From the NCBI RefSeq assembly GCF_010183535.1, contig NC_071333.1, positions 20,024,587 through 20,088,586 on the forward strand: a stretch of DNA of 64,000 nt. The letters run 5' to 3'. The position numbers and the translations under genes were made by a program. This document shows, piece by piece, positions 1-10,066 of this stretch. Under the pieces are notes generated by a model. The model saw only the letters and a program-made list of their open reading frames with translations. It was not told where the DNA came from and made no database searches. The number at the start of each line of letters is the position of its first letter. Position 1 is the stretch's first letter. The stretch is from Caenorhabditis remanei. Taxonomy: Eukaryota; Nematoda; Chromadorea; Rhabditida; Rhabditidae.

Positions 1-1272
1 AGAGTGGTTTTTGAGCTGAACCCTTCATCCCAGCGCACATTCCCTCGGCAAGCTGACCTATTCGAAAATGTAGAAACTAGAGGTCAGATATATTTTGGGA
101 ACTGTTTGTGAGCAAGAAAATTATACTTCCTGTGTTAAATCAGAGCAGAACTGTGAGAGCTCATAACTCGGTTGGAAGTGTCGAGGGCACTTCAAAAATT
201 TCAGAATAATTTTTTCAGACCATTCTTAACTTACCCTGCTTGTTTCAGCCATAAAATCACTTGCATGGTCTCGGGGCTACTCTTTCTTTCATACGATGCA
301 ACTTCATTCAGGGGAATCTTGATGTTTTTATTTTCCTATTCGTATAACCGTTTCGCTAATTCATTATTTAAAAATGTGTTGTTTTCTTATGTTACCGCTT
401 CTCTACACCTCGAAGCTAATCTCTGGATTGTAAAATTTTTACCCTCGACGCACACCTTCTCAAAAACTATAGAAATTGTTAATATCGATGTAAAATTTGC
501 CAGAACATTTCATTTTTGCATGCAAAACTCTAATTTTTTGTCAAAAGCGTCTAGTCACATCATAATTTTCTTTTATTATTCTCCACTTTTTCAATTCTAT
601 TCAAGTCATTCGTTTTTTGTTCATATTTTAATTTCTCGGAAAATCCGTGAATTGTCGTCAAATTAGATGTGTACACGTACACACGAACACCATTAGTAGC
701 CCCTTCCCTCCCTCCCCGACCGCCGTGTACAGTCCGTGGTGGTGGTCGTCACGCAATGTTTATGCGCTCATTTTTCACCAGATTGACCTTTTTTTTCTCC
801 GGACTCTTGTTTTGTTTTTGTTTTCGCTATCGATTCAAAAATTTCCTGATCATTGCAGCGTTTTCAAGTGACTTTACATTGCTTCCTATCTTGTGTCACG
901 TTTTCACTTCATTTTGAAAAAAAAAATTCCAATTAGTGAAAACTTAAGAAATCGCTATTCGGATTAAAATCGATATTAACCTTCCGGTCAACTGAATGAT
1001 CCTTTTGAATGGTCTCAGCTTTTTGGTTTTGCCTGTTTCTCCTGTTTCTTGAATCATAACATTCCTTGCTATGCGCGAAACAATTCATTACGCTGGGATT
1101 TCTTCACAACGCTTGACTTTTATGATTCTGAGTTCTTGTTGACCTGATTCTGACAGAAGTACGTTTCCAATCACAAAACTAGCGCCGTTCTCAGATTGCT
1201 GCTTTTTCCACATCAAGTTTTTACAACTCGTTATCATGGATTGGAAACAATCAGTTCGTCTCATATATGCTC
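1..1272. repeat. Left direct repeat beside the RTE element (cut by window edge)
   Basis: Bases 1-1272 match 4680-5951 with no difference that I could find, and match 19120-20750 with scattered substitutions plus a 350-bp insertion. The match stops exactly where the RTE element begins (at ...atatatgctc). The right-hand repeat starts at 4465, so the left one probably begins about 215 bp outside the window. Open frames inside are conserved only because the DNA is identical; they are low-complexity, lack ATG starts and look non-coding. By comparison with copy B this is the 5' flank of the short chromo-barrel gene. Confidence 0.93.
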
Positions 1273-4200
1273 TTACTTACTTACTTAGTCGATCCGTTCT
1301 TCGCTCAGTTGGTGTGGGCGCGGATCACAGCTATCCATTTTTTCCGATCTTTGGCGATTGTGCTCCAAGGTTCGATCAATTGAGTTCCTTGTCGCACTGA
1401 GATTTCTTTCTTCAGGGAGTCGGCCCATCGCATTGGTGGTCTTCCTACTGGCCTTTTCTCATTTCTGGGTATCCATTCTTGAAGTAACGTTGTCCACCGA
1501 TTATCGTTTCTTCTCATCACGTGGCCAGCCCAACTTAACTTTCGTTTCGTTATGAAGACCAGAGGGTCTTTCACTTGGGATATTTTCCTTATATCTTCTC
1601 GGTGGAGGTTTTTCTCTCGTTGTTCCGTGAGGGTAATTCCGACGAGTTTACGTTCAAGTGCAGCATGTGTTATTCTTACTCTTTCGGATAGAGCTTTAGT
1701 GAAAGTCCATGTTTCTGATCCATATGTCAGTGCGGGGAGAACAATGGAGTCGAAAAGTTGCGCTCGGATTTTCGGACACGTCAGGGCATTTGTTGTGTTT
1801 TTTATATTGTTGAGTGCAGCCCATGCCGATCGTCGTCTTCTGTGAATTTCTGGCTCTAGATCGTTTTTTGTATTGAGCAGTCTCCCCAAGTATACGTATT
1901 CCTCAACATCTTCAATTGCTGACATGGTGTTGTTTTTTCTGATATGTATTTGGTGACTTGACGCAAATTTGTTCCTCAGCACTTTTGTTTTACTCGCGTT
2001 TATTTCTAGACCGACTGTTTCACAACTGTTTACCAGCTCTTGTAGCATTTTTTCCGCTATTTGTGGAGTTTTCGAGATGAGAATGATATCGTCGGCGAAT
2101 CGTAGATGTGTTAGGTTTCTGCCGTTAATTCTGATACCAGGGGAGTTGTCGTAGTCATCTTTGTCTTCTTTTATATGTGGCCATGACATTCGACGGAAGG
2201 CCGATTCGAGACAGGCAGAGAAAAGGTTTGGTGAAATGGGGTCACCTTGTCTGACACCTCTGGTAATGGGGATATTGACTGGGTTATAGAAAGGTGTGAT
2301 TGTGGTGGAGCAATCGTTGTAACACTCTTTTAGGAGTTTTATGTATCCAGAGTCTATCCCTTGAGTCTTCAGGCTTTCCCATAAAGCAGTGGGTTCGATC
2401 GTGTCGAATGCCTTTTTGAAGTCGATAAATACCATTGTGATTGGTATTTGGTATTCTCGACCGACTTCCAGCAGTCTTTGCACTGAATGGATGTGGTCAA
2501 TCGTCGAGAAGGATCTTCTAAATCCTGCTTGTTCGACCGGTTGTGCTTCTTCCAGTGACTTCCGGATTCTATTCAGAATGCATTTCGTGAAGACTTTATA
2601 AAGTATAGGAAGCAGGCAGATCGGACGATAATTTTCTAGATTTTCTTTGTCTCCTTTTTTGAATATTAGAGTTGTTTTTGACGATTTCCACTTTGTTGGA
2701 ACTTTTCCTTCTTGAAGGTACCGTGAGAATTTGTTCGCTAGAAGTTTGTGAACGGAGGAGTGACAACTTTTCAGGAAGTCTGCTGATAGCTTGTCTTCTC
2801 CCGCTGCTTTACCGTTTTGGAATGAGTTCAGGGAGTGTTGGATTTCTTCTGGAAGGAATGGAGGTAGTGCTTTTGTTTGTTGAGGAATGATGGTTGTCGC
2901 TTTTGACTGTTTGGTTGCAAACAGGTTTGAGTAGAAGCGTCTGACTTCGATTTCCATTTTCTCTCTTGAAGTGAGCTTTTCTCCTGTCTCTCCTGATAAC
3001 AGACATGGAATGTATGATTGATATTCATTGATGTCTCTTGCGACCTTTCTCAGACTCTTTCTCTGGTTTGCTGCATTTAGAAGTCTATCCTTCGCGAAGT
3101 TTTCATGGTCTCTCTTTACCGCTTGTCGGCACTCTTTAGACAGGGTCTTGAAGTTGGGGTCTGATCTGTCTGTGAATCTCCTTTTCGTCAGTAGCAGTCG
3201 CGTACTGTCCTTCAGTCTATTTCTAGAGTGATTGGTTGGAATAGTCACTGCAGCGTCCTGCGCTTTCTTTAGAGCATGTACAAGAGTGTCGTACTCTTTA
3301 TCGATATCTTGATCTTCGCAAGAGTCAAGATTTTCTGTTGCGAGTAACGCTGCAGTCGGGTCTAGGACTCTTCTAGGCGGCTTCCTTCTTTTCACTTGTT
3401 CGAACTTGGCTTGTTTTGCGTTTATGTGGACATTTGCTCGAAGCATACGGTGATCGCTGCCGTTTGTGAATGAAGGAACAACTGAGACGTCGGTGATGTA
3501 TTTTCCGTTGGCAAGGATGTGGTCCAACTCGTGCCTGTGTTGTTTGTCGGGACTGATGTAGGTCCATCGTCGATGAGTCGGCTTTATGAACTGCGAATTC
3601 ATGTGGAATACTCTATTGACCTCGCAGAACGTGGCAAGTCTCTCTCCACTGTCGTTTCTGTTTTCCATGGAGTGTGGGCCAATGAATACTTCGTTTCCTT
3701 TCCTTTCACCGATTCTGGCATTAAAGTCTCCTATGACCATTTTATATCTGCTCTTGCATGACTTGTACACGTCTTCTAGATTTTCATAGAAATTTGAGTG
3801 GTCTTCTTCTTCGTAATCGGCGGTGGGTGCATAGCCTTGTATGATAGTGTACTGATTCTTGTTCACTTGTAGTGTAAGATATCCGATACGATGATTTACT
3901 ATCTTTATCTCTTTTATTTTTGGCATAAGGGATTTATTAATTATAAATCCTACACCGCCAGATACAGAAGAGTCGTTGCGTTTTCCAAGTATTACGCCGG
4001 TTCCGTCCCGATTTGTCATATGCACTTCTGCGGATCTTTTTGTTTCTGAGAGACCAATAATGTCGTATTTAATGTGATTTGTCTCTTCGAGTAGTTCTGC
4101 AAGTCTGTTGTCTGTGGCGACAGACCTGCAGTTAAAAGTGCATATTCTTAGATCGGTTTTTCTGGTTTTTGGCCGGGTTAACTTTGTCCTTTTTGATTGG

Positions 4201-4464
4201 TAGACATCCATAACTCCGGGATTAGATCGCCTCTCTCGACGTGCTACTGAATCTACCGTAACAGTTGCAGAGGCCGAGTGCGGAGGACTGAGGCAGGTTT
4301 TGGTGCTGTTTTGAGCGGGATGGGTGTCTCTGATTACTTTACTATGGTCTGCTAAACCAATGCTAAAGCCGCCCGGTCACAGAGAGTATTCGACGCTACC
4401 TCTGACCTGCGTGAGACGTTGTACTTCTTGGCCAGATGTTTCACTCCCGGCGTGACGAACTCGC
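1273..4464 (-). mobile_element. RTE-type non-LTR retrotransposon, near full length
   Basis: About 3.2 kb of sequence, absent from the paralogous block at 18.9-20.8 kb, interrupts the duplicated flank. Read on the minus strand it has about 250 bp of 5' leader, one long frame (1305-4211), only about 30 bp of 3' UTR, and a tail of (TAAG)n repeats at 1273-1288. There are no LTRs and no poly(A). A single apurinic endonuclease plus RT frame, a very short 3' UTR and a microsatellite tail are hallmarks of the RTE clade; C. elegans RTE-1 is similar in length and layout. The intact frame and identical flanks suggest a recent insertion. Confidence 0.93.
1305..4211 (-). CDS. RTE retrotransposon polyprotein: endonuclease + reverse transcriptase
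   Basis: A 968-residue uninterrupted frame. An apurinic/apyrimidinic-type endonuclease occupies about residues 20-260, with visible active-site landmarks: Asn28 in TFNCRS, Glu56 in LSETK, Asp162 and Asn164 in GDFNAR, and SDH at 252-254. A linker is followed by reverse transcriptase at about 470-760: the LIFKKGD...NYRPI block near 515-530, QAGFR near 561, Asp597 in FIDFKKAFD, GVRQGDPISP near 652, and the catalytic FADD box at 705-708. In this family the endonuclease nicks target DNA and the RT copies element RNA from that nick. Every catalytic residue I looked for is present and there is no internal stop, so the copy may be active. The ATG at 4211 gives a product of normal RTE size; a short upstream frame was not resolved. 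Confidence 0.95.
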   Translation of the reverse strand: MDVYQSKRTKLTRPKTRKTDLRICTFNCRSVATDNRLAELLEETNHIKYDIIGLSETKRSAEVHMTNRDGTGVILGKRNDSSVSGGVGFIINKSLMPKIKEIKIVNHRIGYLTLQVNKNQYTIIQGYAPTADYEEEDHSNFYENLEDVYKSCKSRYKMVIGDFNARIGERKGNEVFIGPHSMENRNDSGERLATFCEVNRVFHMNSQFIKPTHRRWTYISPDKQHRHELDHILANGKYITDVSVVPSFTNGSDHRMLRANVHINAKQAKFEQVKRRKPPRRVLDPTAALLATENLDSCEDQDIDKEYDTLVHALKKAQDAAVTIPTNHSRNRLKDSTRLLLTKRRFTDRSDPNFKTLSKECRQAVKRDHENFAKDRLLNAANQRKSLRKVARDINEYQSYIPCLLSGETGEKLTSREKMEIEVRRFYSNLFATKQSKATTIIPQQTKALPPFLPEEIQHSLNSFQNGKAAGEDKLSADFLKSCHSSVHKLLANKFSRYLQEGKVPTKWKSSKTTLIFKKGDKENLENYRPICLLPILYKVFTKCILNRIRKSLEEAQPVEQAGFRRSFSTIDHIHSVQRLLEVGREYQIPITMVFIDFKKAFDTIEPTALWESLKTQGIDSGYIKLLKECYNDCSTTITPFYNPVNIPITRGVRQGDPISPNLFSACLESAFRRMSWPHIKEDKDDYDNSPGIRINGRNLTHLRFADDIILISKTPQIAEKMLQELVNSCETVGLEINASKTKVLRNKFASSHQIHIRKNNTMSAIEDVEEYVYLGRLLNTKNDLEPEIHRRRRSAWAALNNIKNTTNALTCPKIRAQLFDSIVLPALTYGSETWTFTKALSERVRITHAALERKLVGITLTEQREKNLHREDIRKISQVKDPLVFITKRKLSWAGHVMRRNDNRWTTLLQEWIPRNEKRPVGRPPMRWADSLKKEISVRQGTQLIEPWSTIAKDRKKWIAVIRAHTN

Positions 4465-5951
4465 AAATTTTTTTTTCATTTTTCCGTTGAAGATAATCAA
4501 TTTTGAGAGGGTTTTGCGGTATCACTGATTGTTCCACCAAGTGAACTATGTAAATATAAACAAAACGAAGATTCAGCTTTATTTTTGTAGTTGACAACTT
4601 TTTTGTAAGGACACTCCCTAGCAAGTTACATACCGACAAATAAATTTCTTCCTCAAATTGTCCCATTGCAGTGCAAACTAGAGTGGTTTTTGAGCTGAAC
4701 CCTTCATCCCAGCGCACATTCCCTCGGCAAGCTGACCTATTCGAAAATGTAGAAACTAGAGGTCAGATATATTTTGGGAACTGTTTGTGAGCAAGAAAAT
4801 TATACTTCCTGTGTTAAATCAGAGCAGAACTGTGAGAGCTCATAACTCGGTTGGAAGTGTCGAGGGCACTTCAAAAATTTCAGAATAATTTTTTCAGACC
4901 ATTCTTAACTTACCCTGCTTGTTTCAGCCATAAAATCACTTGCATGGTCTCGGGGCTACTCTTTCTTTCATACGATGCAACTTCATTCAGGGGAATCTTG
5001 ATGTTTTTATTTTCCTATTCGTATAACCGTTTCGCTAATTCATTATTTAAAAATGTGTTGTTTTCTTATGTTACCGCTTCTCTACACCTCGAAGCTAATC
5101 TCTGGATTGTAAAATTTTTACCCTCGACGCACACCTTCTCAAAAACTATAGAAATTGTTAATATCGATGTAAAATTTGCCAGAACATTTCATTTTTGCAT
5201 GCAAAACTCTAATTTTTTGTCAAAAGCGTCTAGTCACATCATAATTTTCTTTTATTATTCTCCACTTTTTCAATTCTATTCAAGTCATTCGTTTTTTGTT
5301 CATATTTTAATTTCTCGGAAAATCCGTGAATTGTCGTCAAATTAGATGTGTACACGTACACACGAACACCATTAGTAGCCCCTTCCCTCCCTCCCCGACC
5401 GCCGTGTACAGTCCGTGGTGGTGGTCGTCACGCAATGTTTATGCGCTCATTTTTCACCAGATTGACCTTTTTTTTCTCCGGACTCTTGTTTTGTTTTTGT
5501 TTTCGCTATCGATTCAAAAATTTCCTGATCATTGCAGCGTTTTCAAGTGACTTTACATTGCTTCCTATCTTGTGTCACGTTTTCACTTCATTTTGAAAAA
5601 AAAAATTCCAATTAGTGAAAACTTAAGAAATCGCTATTCGGATTAAAATCGATATTAACCTTCCGGTCAACTGAATGATCCTTTTGAATGGTCTCAGCTT
5701 TTTGGTTTTGCCTGTTTCTCCTGTTTCTTGAATCATAACATTCCTTGCTATGCGCGAAACAATTCATTACGCTGGGATTTCTTCACAACGCTTGACTTTT
5801 ATGATTCTGAGTTCTTGTTGACCTGATTCTGACAGAAGTACGTTTCCAATCACAAAACTAGCGCCGTTCTCAGATTGCTGCTTTTTCCACATCAAGTTTT
5901 TACAACTCGTTATCATGGATTGGAAACAATCAGTTCGTCTCATATATGCTC
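4465..5951. repeat. Right direct repeat beside the RTE element (about 1.49 kb)
   Basis: It starts at aaattttttttt next to the 5' end of the RTE element and ends at ...atatatgctc, after which the ancestral sequence (acgataac...) continues as in copy B. Its first 215 bp (4465-4679) have no partner inside the window except at 18906-19119. Together with bases 1-1272 it forms a direct repeat enclosing the retrotransposon. Confidence 0.9.
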
Positions 5952-6393
5952 ACGATAACAAAATTTCAAATTTGGAGCAATTTGGGATGAGATTGTCAAC
6001 TAGTCTCGTTCGAAGAGATGAGATTGTCAACTAGCCTCGTTCGTAGATAAATGGTAGTTTTTGATAATGACGAAAAATACAATAGTTCTACCTTTAATTA
6101 ATAAATTTAGAATTTCTAGAATACTTCCTGTTTATTTGATTTCTTAGTTGCAAATTCGAGATATTTTTAACAAAACGGTTGAAAACATAAACTGTTTTGT
6201 TTTTCACTATCTTTTTTATGAATTACCTCTTCCTTTGTTTTTGGAATGTTGAGATGAAAATTCCGAAGTCTCAACAACTGATAATTTTCATGTTCATGAT
6301 CCAACTTTTTGTTCATTTCGTGATGTTACCACTTCTTTTCATTTTGTATTTAACTTTAATCATCATCATTTTGTTTTAAGGGTATCAAACACA

Positions 6394-7301
6394 ATGGAAT
6401 TTTCTCCGAACGAATTGTGTGTTTGTCTGTACAAAGATGTTGGATATGCAGCGAAAATCATGAAACAGAAGGTCATCCGCGGGAAAATTCACTATCTCGT
6501 TCATTTCGTCAACTGGAACAAGAGATTCGACGAGCTCATTCCAAATGACTCGCCTCGATTGGTCAAGGGAACTCTTGAGGACTATAACAAACCTCTACCT
6601 GCCAGTTCCAGCGATCAAGAGTTCTCAGATGAATCTACATCGGACACAGAAAACATGGAATTCACCAACATGGAATACGATGACGACGTTTTTGAAAAGC
6701 GCTCAAATTCTGATGCGCCTTCGAATTTTACTCTGAACGTCTTTATTCCTAAAGAACTCAAAACAGACGCAATTCGTTCTTCCTCCTCCAAATCGCGAGA
6801 AAACATTGACTTCACGTCCGAGAGACTAATCAACAAAGTAAGTCAATTCATTTTTCCTTAAAGAAAACAATCATCTAAAAACTGAATTTTCAGTTCAAAA
6901 TCGCATTAACAAAGGAGCTAATCAAGGCTAAGGATAATGATGACAAGCCAAAACTTCATAAGCTCGCTTCGGCGAAGAACTATATTGTGAAAATCATTCA
7001 TTATCTGTACAGTACAATGGAATGGATAGATGCGAGCGTATTATTCAATGTTGAGAATTTGATCGAAGTTATTCAACTTGTACCTACGATTCAGAACTTC
7101 CGGCCATTGCCTAAACAGCTCGCACAGGTGAGTACTTTTAATGTTCCAAACGAGGCATTTACTAAAAATATTTTTCAGCATTACGCGGTTGTCGTCACTG
7201 AATTCGTGCATTTCCTCCATTCAAAGTTGCGCCGATTCCGCCGATTCAACAATCGTCTTTCCTTTCCGCGAGACCATACTCACCGCCGTCGTGAACAGTG
7301 A
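6394..7301 (+). CDS. Short chromo-barrel protein with degenerate RUN-like tail (copy A)
   Basis: Three exons: 6394-6837, 6894-7127 and 7179-7301; 266 residues. Residues 5-55 form a Tudor-knot/chromo barrel of the MRG15/MOF/MSL3 kind (YAAKI..., then VHFVNWNKRFDELIP). In that family the fold binds methylated histone tails or nucleic acid. An acidic Ser-rich linker follows (about 70-100). The remainder is helical. Exon 1 ends in phase 0 after ...ERLINK, the same place as ...ERLVHK in the 800-residue gene at 15247, and exon 3 (VVTEFVHFL) resembles the end of that gene's RUN domain (AVTELMERL). I therefore read it as a truncated paralog with a decayed RUN region and no PH domain. The frame is intact and both introns have consensus ends. 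The last dozen residues are basic and may be read out of the ancestral frame. Confidence 0.8.
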
Positions 7302-8061
7302 GGATGATGTTGTCCTTGAGCAAACAGTTATAATACTTATTCCTTCTTTTTGCTACGGTTTCCCAGTTTTTTTAGCCAACCCTGTATAATATGTTTTTGA
7401 CTCTTTCATGCTTTTCTATAACACATTCCCTTGTGTCTCGCTCGGCAATACCGAGAAAACACATATACAGTTACAATTTAACTTTCTAATTCCACTCCCC
7501 TGTACGGTTTCCTCTTATTTTTGCCATGAAATTGTAGTAGGTCCCTTTTACCTTAAATGCTGATGGCTCCCTACTACAACAGGGTTATCTTGACCTTTCT
7601 AATTATCTTTATTTGATCCATATGGTTAATTTCACTTCTTTTTTTGAAAAATTCTATCCCACACAAGCTTTCCCTGCTTATTCCTACTGTAAAATATACA
7701 GAATTTATTATTGTTTCACAGTTGATTGTATTGATGTCACTAATTATAATTCCCGATTTATTTTTCATTTTTCCTTCTGTCCTTAACTGTCAAATTCTCA
7801 ATTGTCATACATTTGACTGTTCGCTTAATACATAAAATCGAGCTTTTTTGTATTCTGTTTTTAATTTTTTCACTGGCAATAATGGAAAACCACGAGAGAT
7901 GGAAGAAAAAAAACTATAAGTCATAACAAGAAATGATCGAGTTCTGTATTGGTGGTTAATATTCTCTCAAAAAGACGGTGACAATAATTAAAACAAGGCT
8001 AAACTTGATAAAAGCAGAAATATTTCTGCTTTTTAGTTATTATCACTTCATCAAAAAAGAT
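7302..8061 (+). repeat. 3' flank shared by all three chromo-barrel genes
   Basis: No gene. Part of it (about 7435-7960) matches 22275-22790 closely and 18425-18780 more distantly. Shared landmarks are ctcggcaatacc, gtaaaatatacagaatttat and tgtttcacagttgattgta. The common 3' flank ties the 266-residue genes to the 800-residue gene by descent. Confidence 0.75.
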
Positions 8062-8134
8062 TGCTCCCGGTGAGGCTCGAACTCACGACCTTCAGATTAT
8101 GAGACTGACGCGCTGCCTACTGCGCTACGGAAGC
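8062..8134 (-). tRNA. tRNA-Met (CAT), copy A
   Basis: On the minus strand the 73 bases fold as a complete tRNA: acceptor GCTTCCG with CGGGAGC, D stem GCGC/GCGC, anticodon loop CTCATAA, T arm with GTTCGAGCC, and discriminator A. The CAT anticodon without initiator hallmarks suggests elongator methionine. An identical gene lies at 22880-22952 in copy B. There is no intron. It is transcribed opposite to the chromo-barrel gene. Confidence 0.97.
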
Positions 8135-8873
8135 ATGCCAACTGGCATGGCGCGTTGTCCCCAAGTATCACACAGAAAAGAAAGAAGGAGTGATAGAGAG
8201 CGGTGTGCGCTGGGGTCGGCCGGAGAGAGGGGAGGAAAGGGATTCGCGTCATTTCTTATTAGTTTTAAACGAAAGGGTGGGTTGGGTGTAAGCGTGAGAT
8301 AATGATAAGGATTGATTAAGAAAGAATATAGTTGAATATAAAAGAAAGCTTATAAAAGGGAAATATTGGAAAAGTGGAATCAGTGATTATTCATAACACC
8401 ATCAAGATGGTTCAAAAAATATATACATATTGAGGAAAAAGAATCGGGTCACACTACGTTAGAGGGATACTACGCAATTCCCGAAATGTCGATTTTTAAA
8501 TGAATCGATGCAGAATCTTGGGGAAAAGAGAAAATCCTCTTGGATAGAGGTCTGAAAAATTGATTGGAGAAAGTTATAAGCTGAAAGTACCAAAAACCGC
8601 TCACTGTGGTAAACTTTTTATGTTGAAATTTTGATTATTTTTCAATTCATGTTTACTCTCACGTGCACAATGACTTTCTCCAATCACTTTTTCAGACCTA
8701 CATCCAAGAGGAATTTTTCCGCAAACTTCTGCGTCGCTCCATGTAAAAAATCAGCATTTTTGGACGAAAGTTATAGAAAAGGTGTGAAGAAGTCAAAAAA
8801 AGATAGATTGTCGGGTTGGAAAGAAAAATAGGAAAACATTAGTAAAAAAAGAAGGGATAAATATGATGATTGT
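8135..8873. other. Spacer in copy A
   Basis: No gene seen. It matches 22953-23797 in copy B apart from the approximately 115-bp segment found only in B. It contains a GC-rich stretch just beyond the tRNA (8170-8300). Confidence 0.6.
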
Positions 8874-9033
8874 TTACTCAAAGGCATTATCATCTTCACT
8901 GTTTACGACGAAGGTGAACATGTTCTTGCGAAGAGTGGCGGTAGCAGTCATCCCATCCGTAATGCGTGAAACGACGATTTCACTGTTCTTTGCAGCGTGT
9001 CTTTCCGGGTTCATCAAATCAGTGACATTCAAT
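8874..9033 (-). pseudogene. Orphan last exon of an FBA_2 gene
   Basis: Equivalent to exon 3 (23798-23957) of the complete gene in copy B, with the same acceptor (tttttgcag) and the same ending (FVVNSEDDNAFE, stop). Everything upstream of the duplication end at 9079 is missing, so no functional product is expected. It shows which block is derived. Confidence 0.88.
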
Positions 9034-9111
9034 CTGCAAAAAGAGTCTGTTTGCAAAAGTTCGGAAAGGACATAGTTATTCATATATTATACGTATTCGT
9101 ATTTGTACAAA

Positions 9112-10066
9112 TTCAGACACATGCCGAAAACCACTGTAAAAAAACAGACACGCTAGAATGCGTCTTGTGCAGAGCCAAATTTTCAAATCAACAGAACTTG
9201 GTCCATCATGTTCAACTGGCGCATCTTGAGTAAGTGCACTAATGTGTTAAAAGTGCAAAAATTATTATCTCATAGTCTAAAAGCTATCTGCACTTTCAAA
9301 ATCTTACATTCTGATGAAAGATGGCTTTCCATAAGAAATACATTAACAATTTTTTTAGAAATGATATATGAAAAATCTTAACCACACGAAAAGTTTGAGA
9401 GCTCATAACTCGGCCGGTTTTGAGTGCAGAAATGGACTCCCCGTAGTCAAAAGTACCTATGACCGAATGTTTTTATTAATTTGAAAGCCGCGTCTCCAGA
9501 GACTTCCCTTATAAGACAAATTCACTTTTCAGGGTTCTCGAGCCGCTTGTGACTGTCAGCCCTATTCTACCAGCTCCCAAACCTCCACGCAAGTTACGCA
9601 AGATTCAATGTTCTATTTGTGGGGACATGCTGCTTGGTGAAGACAAACTGGAAAGTCACAAGCTCCAAATGCATTGCAAAATTCGATATGCTGAGAAGTG
9701 TGCGGGGTGCCAAGAGCTGCTGATTAATAAGAATACTTTTATGAAGCACTGCATCAAACACTCTAGAAATGAAAGGATTTATTGTCCAGTATGCAGTCAA
9801 TTTATGACAACTGACAGACAAGTTCGTGCACACTGTGCGTTCCATATGCCTCCAGTGAGTCCGCCAGAGTCATCTGATTCCGCGACGACTTCTGCATCTG
9901 CATCGTCGGATGAAACAGAAAAAGAGTTCGTGTGTCAGATATGCGGAGAGGTTAGTGACATACTTTCAAAGGATCAATAAATAAAATATTGCATTTTCAG
10001 AAAATCCCGGATTTCTTGTTGTTCGTGGAACACTCCGCTCATCATAATCTCATCGCAAAAGATTGA
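9112..10066 (+). pseudogene. C2H2 zinc-finger gene missing its 5' end
   Basis: Three joinable exons: 9112-9229 (acceptor at attcag), 9533-9950 and 10001-10066, all in frame through a TGA at 10064. The product has at least four finger-like units: CVLCRAKF...HHVQLAH; CSICGDML...HKLQMH; a central CAGCQ...H...H and CPVCSQF...HCAFH; and a last one split over the final intron (CQICGE / HSAHH). C2H2 fingers normally bind nucleic acid. There is no in-frame ATG in the first exon, and the duplication end at 9079 lies just upstream, so I infer that the real first exon(s) were cut away. Alternatively it is spliced to an exon that I missed. Confidence 0.7.

Larger units (their letters stand above)
4465..9079. 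repeat. Segmental duplication, copy A
   Basis: Collinear with copy B at 18906-24005: the same 5' flank, the same three-exon chromo-barrel gene, the same 3' flank, the same tRNA and the same end of an FBA_2 gene. A and B differ by point changes, a 34-bp tandem duplication in A near 5986-6045, and a 350-bp and an approximately 115-bp extra segment in B (20210-20559 and about 23080-23200). Homology ends after the string catagttattc. Copy B keeps the whole FBA_2 gene across this point, so A is probably the derived, truncated copy. Confidence 0.92.

Noticed and set aside
172..666. 164-residue frame repeated at 4851 and 19293
   Set aside because: It recurs only because the DNA block is duplicated. 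It begins without ATG, is very rich in Phe and Ser from T-rich DNA, and has no domain.
2809..3028. Extra frames inside the retrotransposon
   Set aside because: Shadows of the endonuclease-RT frame.
6197..6379. Hydrophobic 60-residue frame just before the chromo-barrel gene
   Set aside because: T-rich sequence that reads as membrane-like by composition. It is conserved with copy B only as part of the block.
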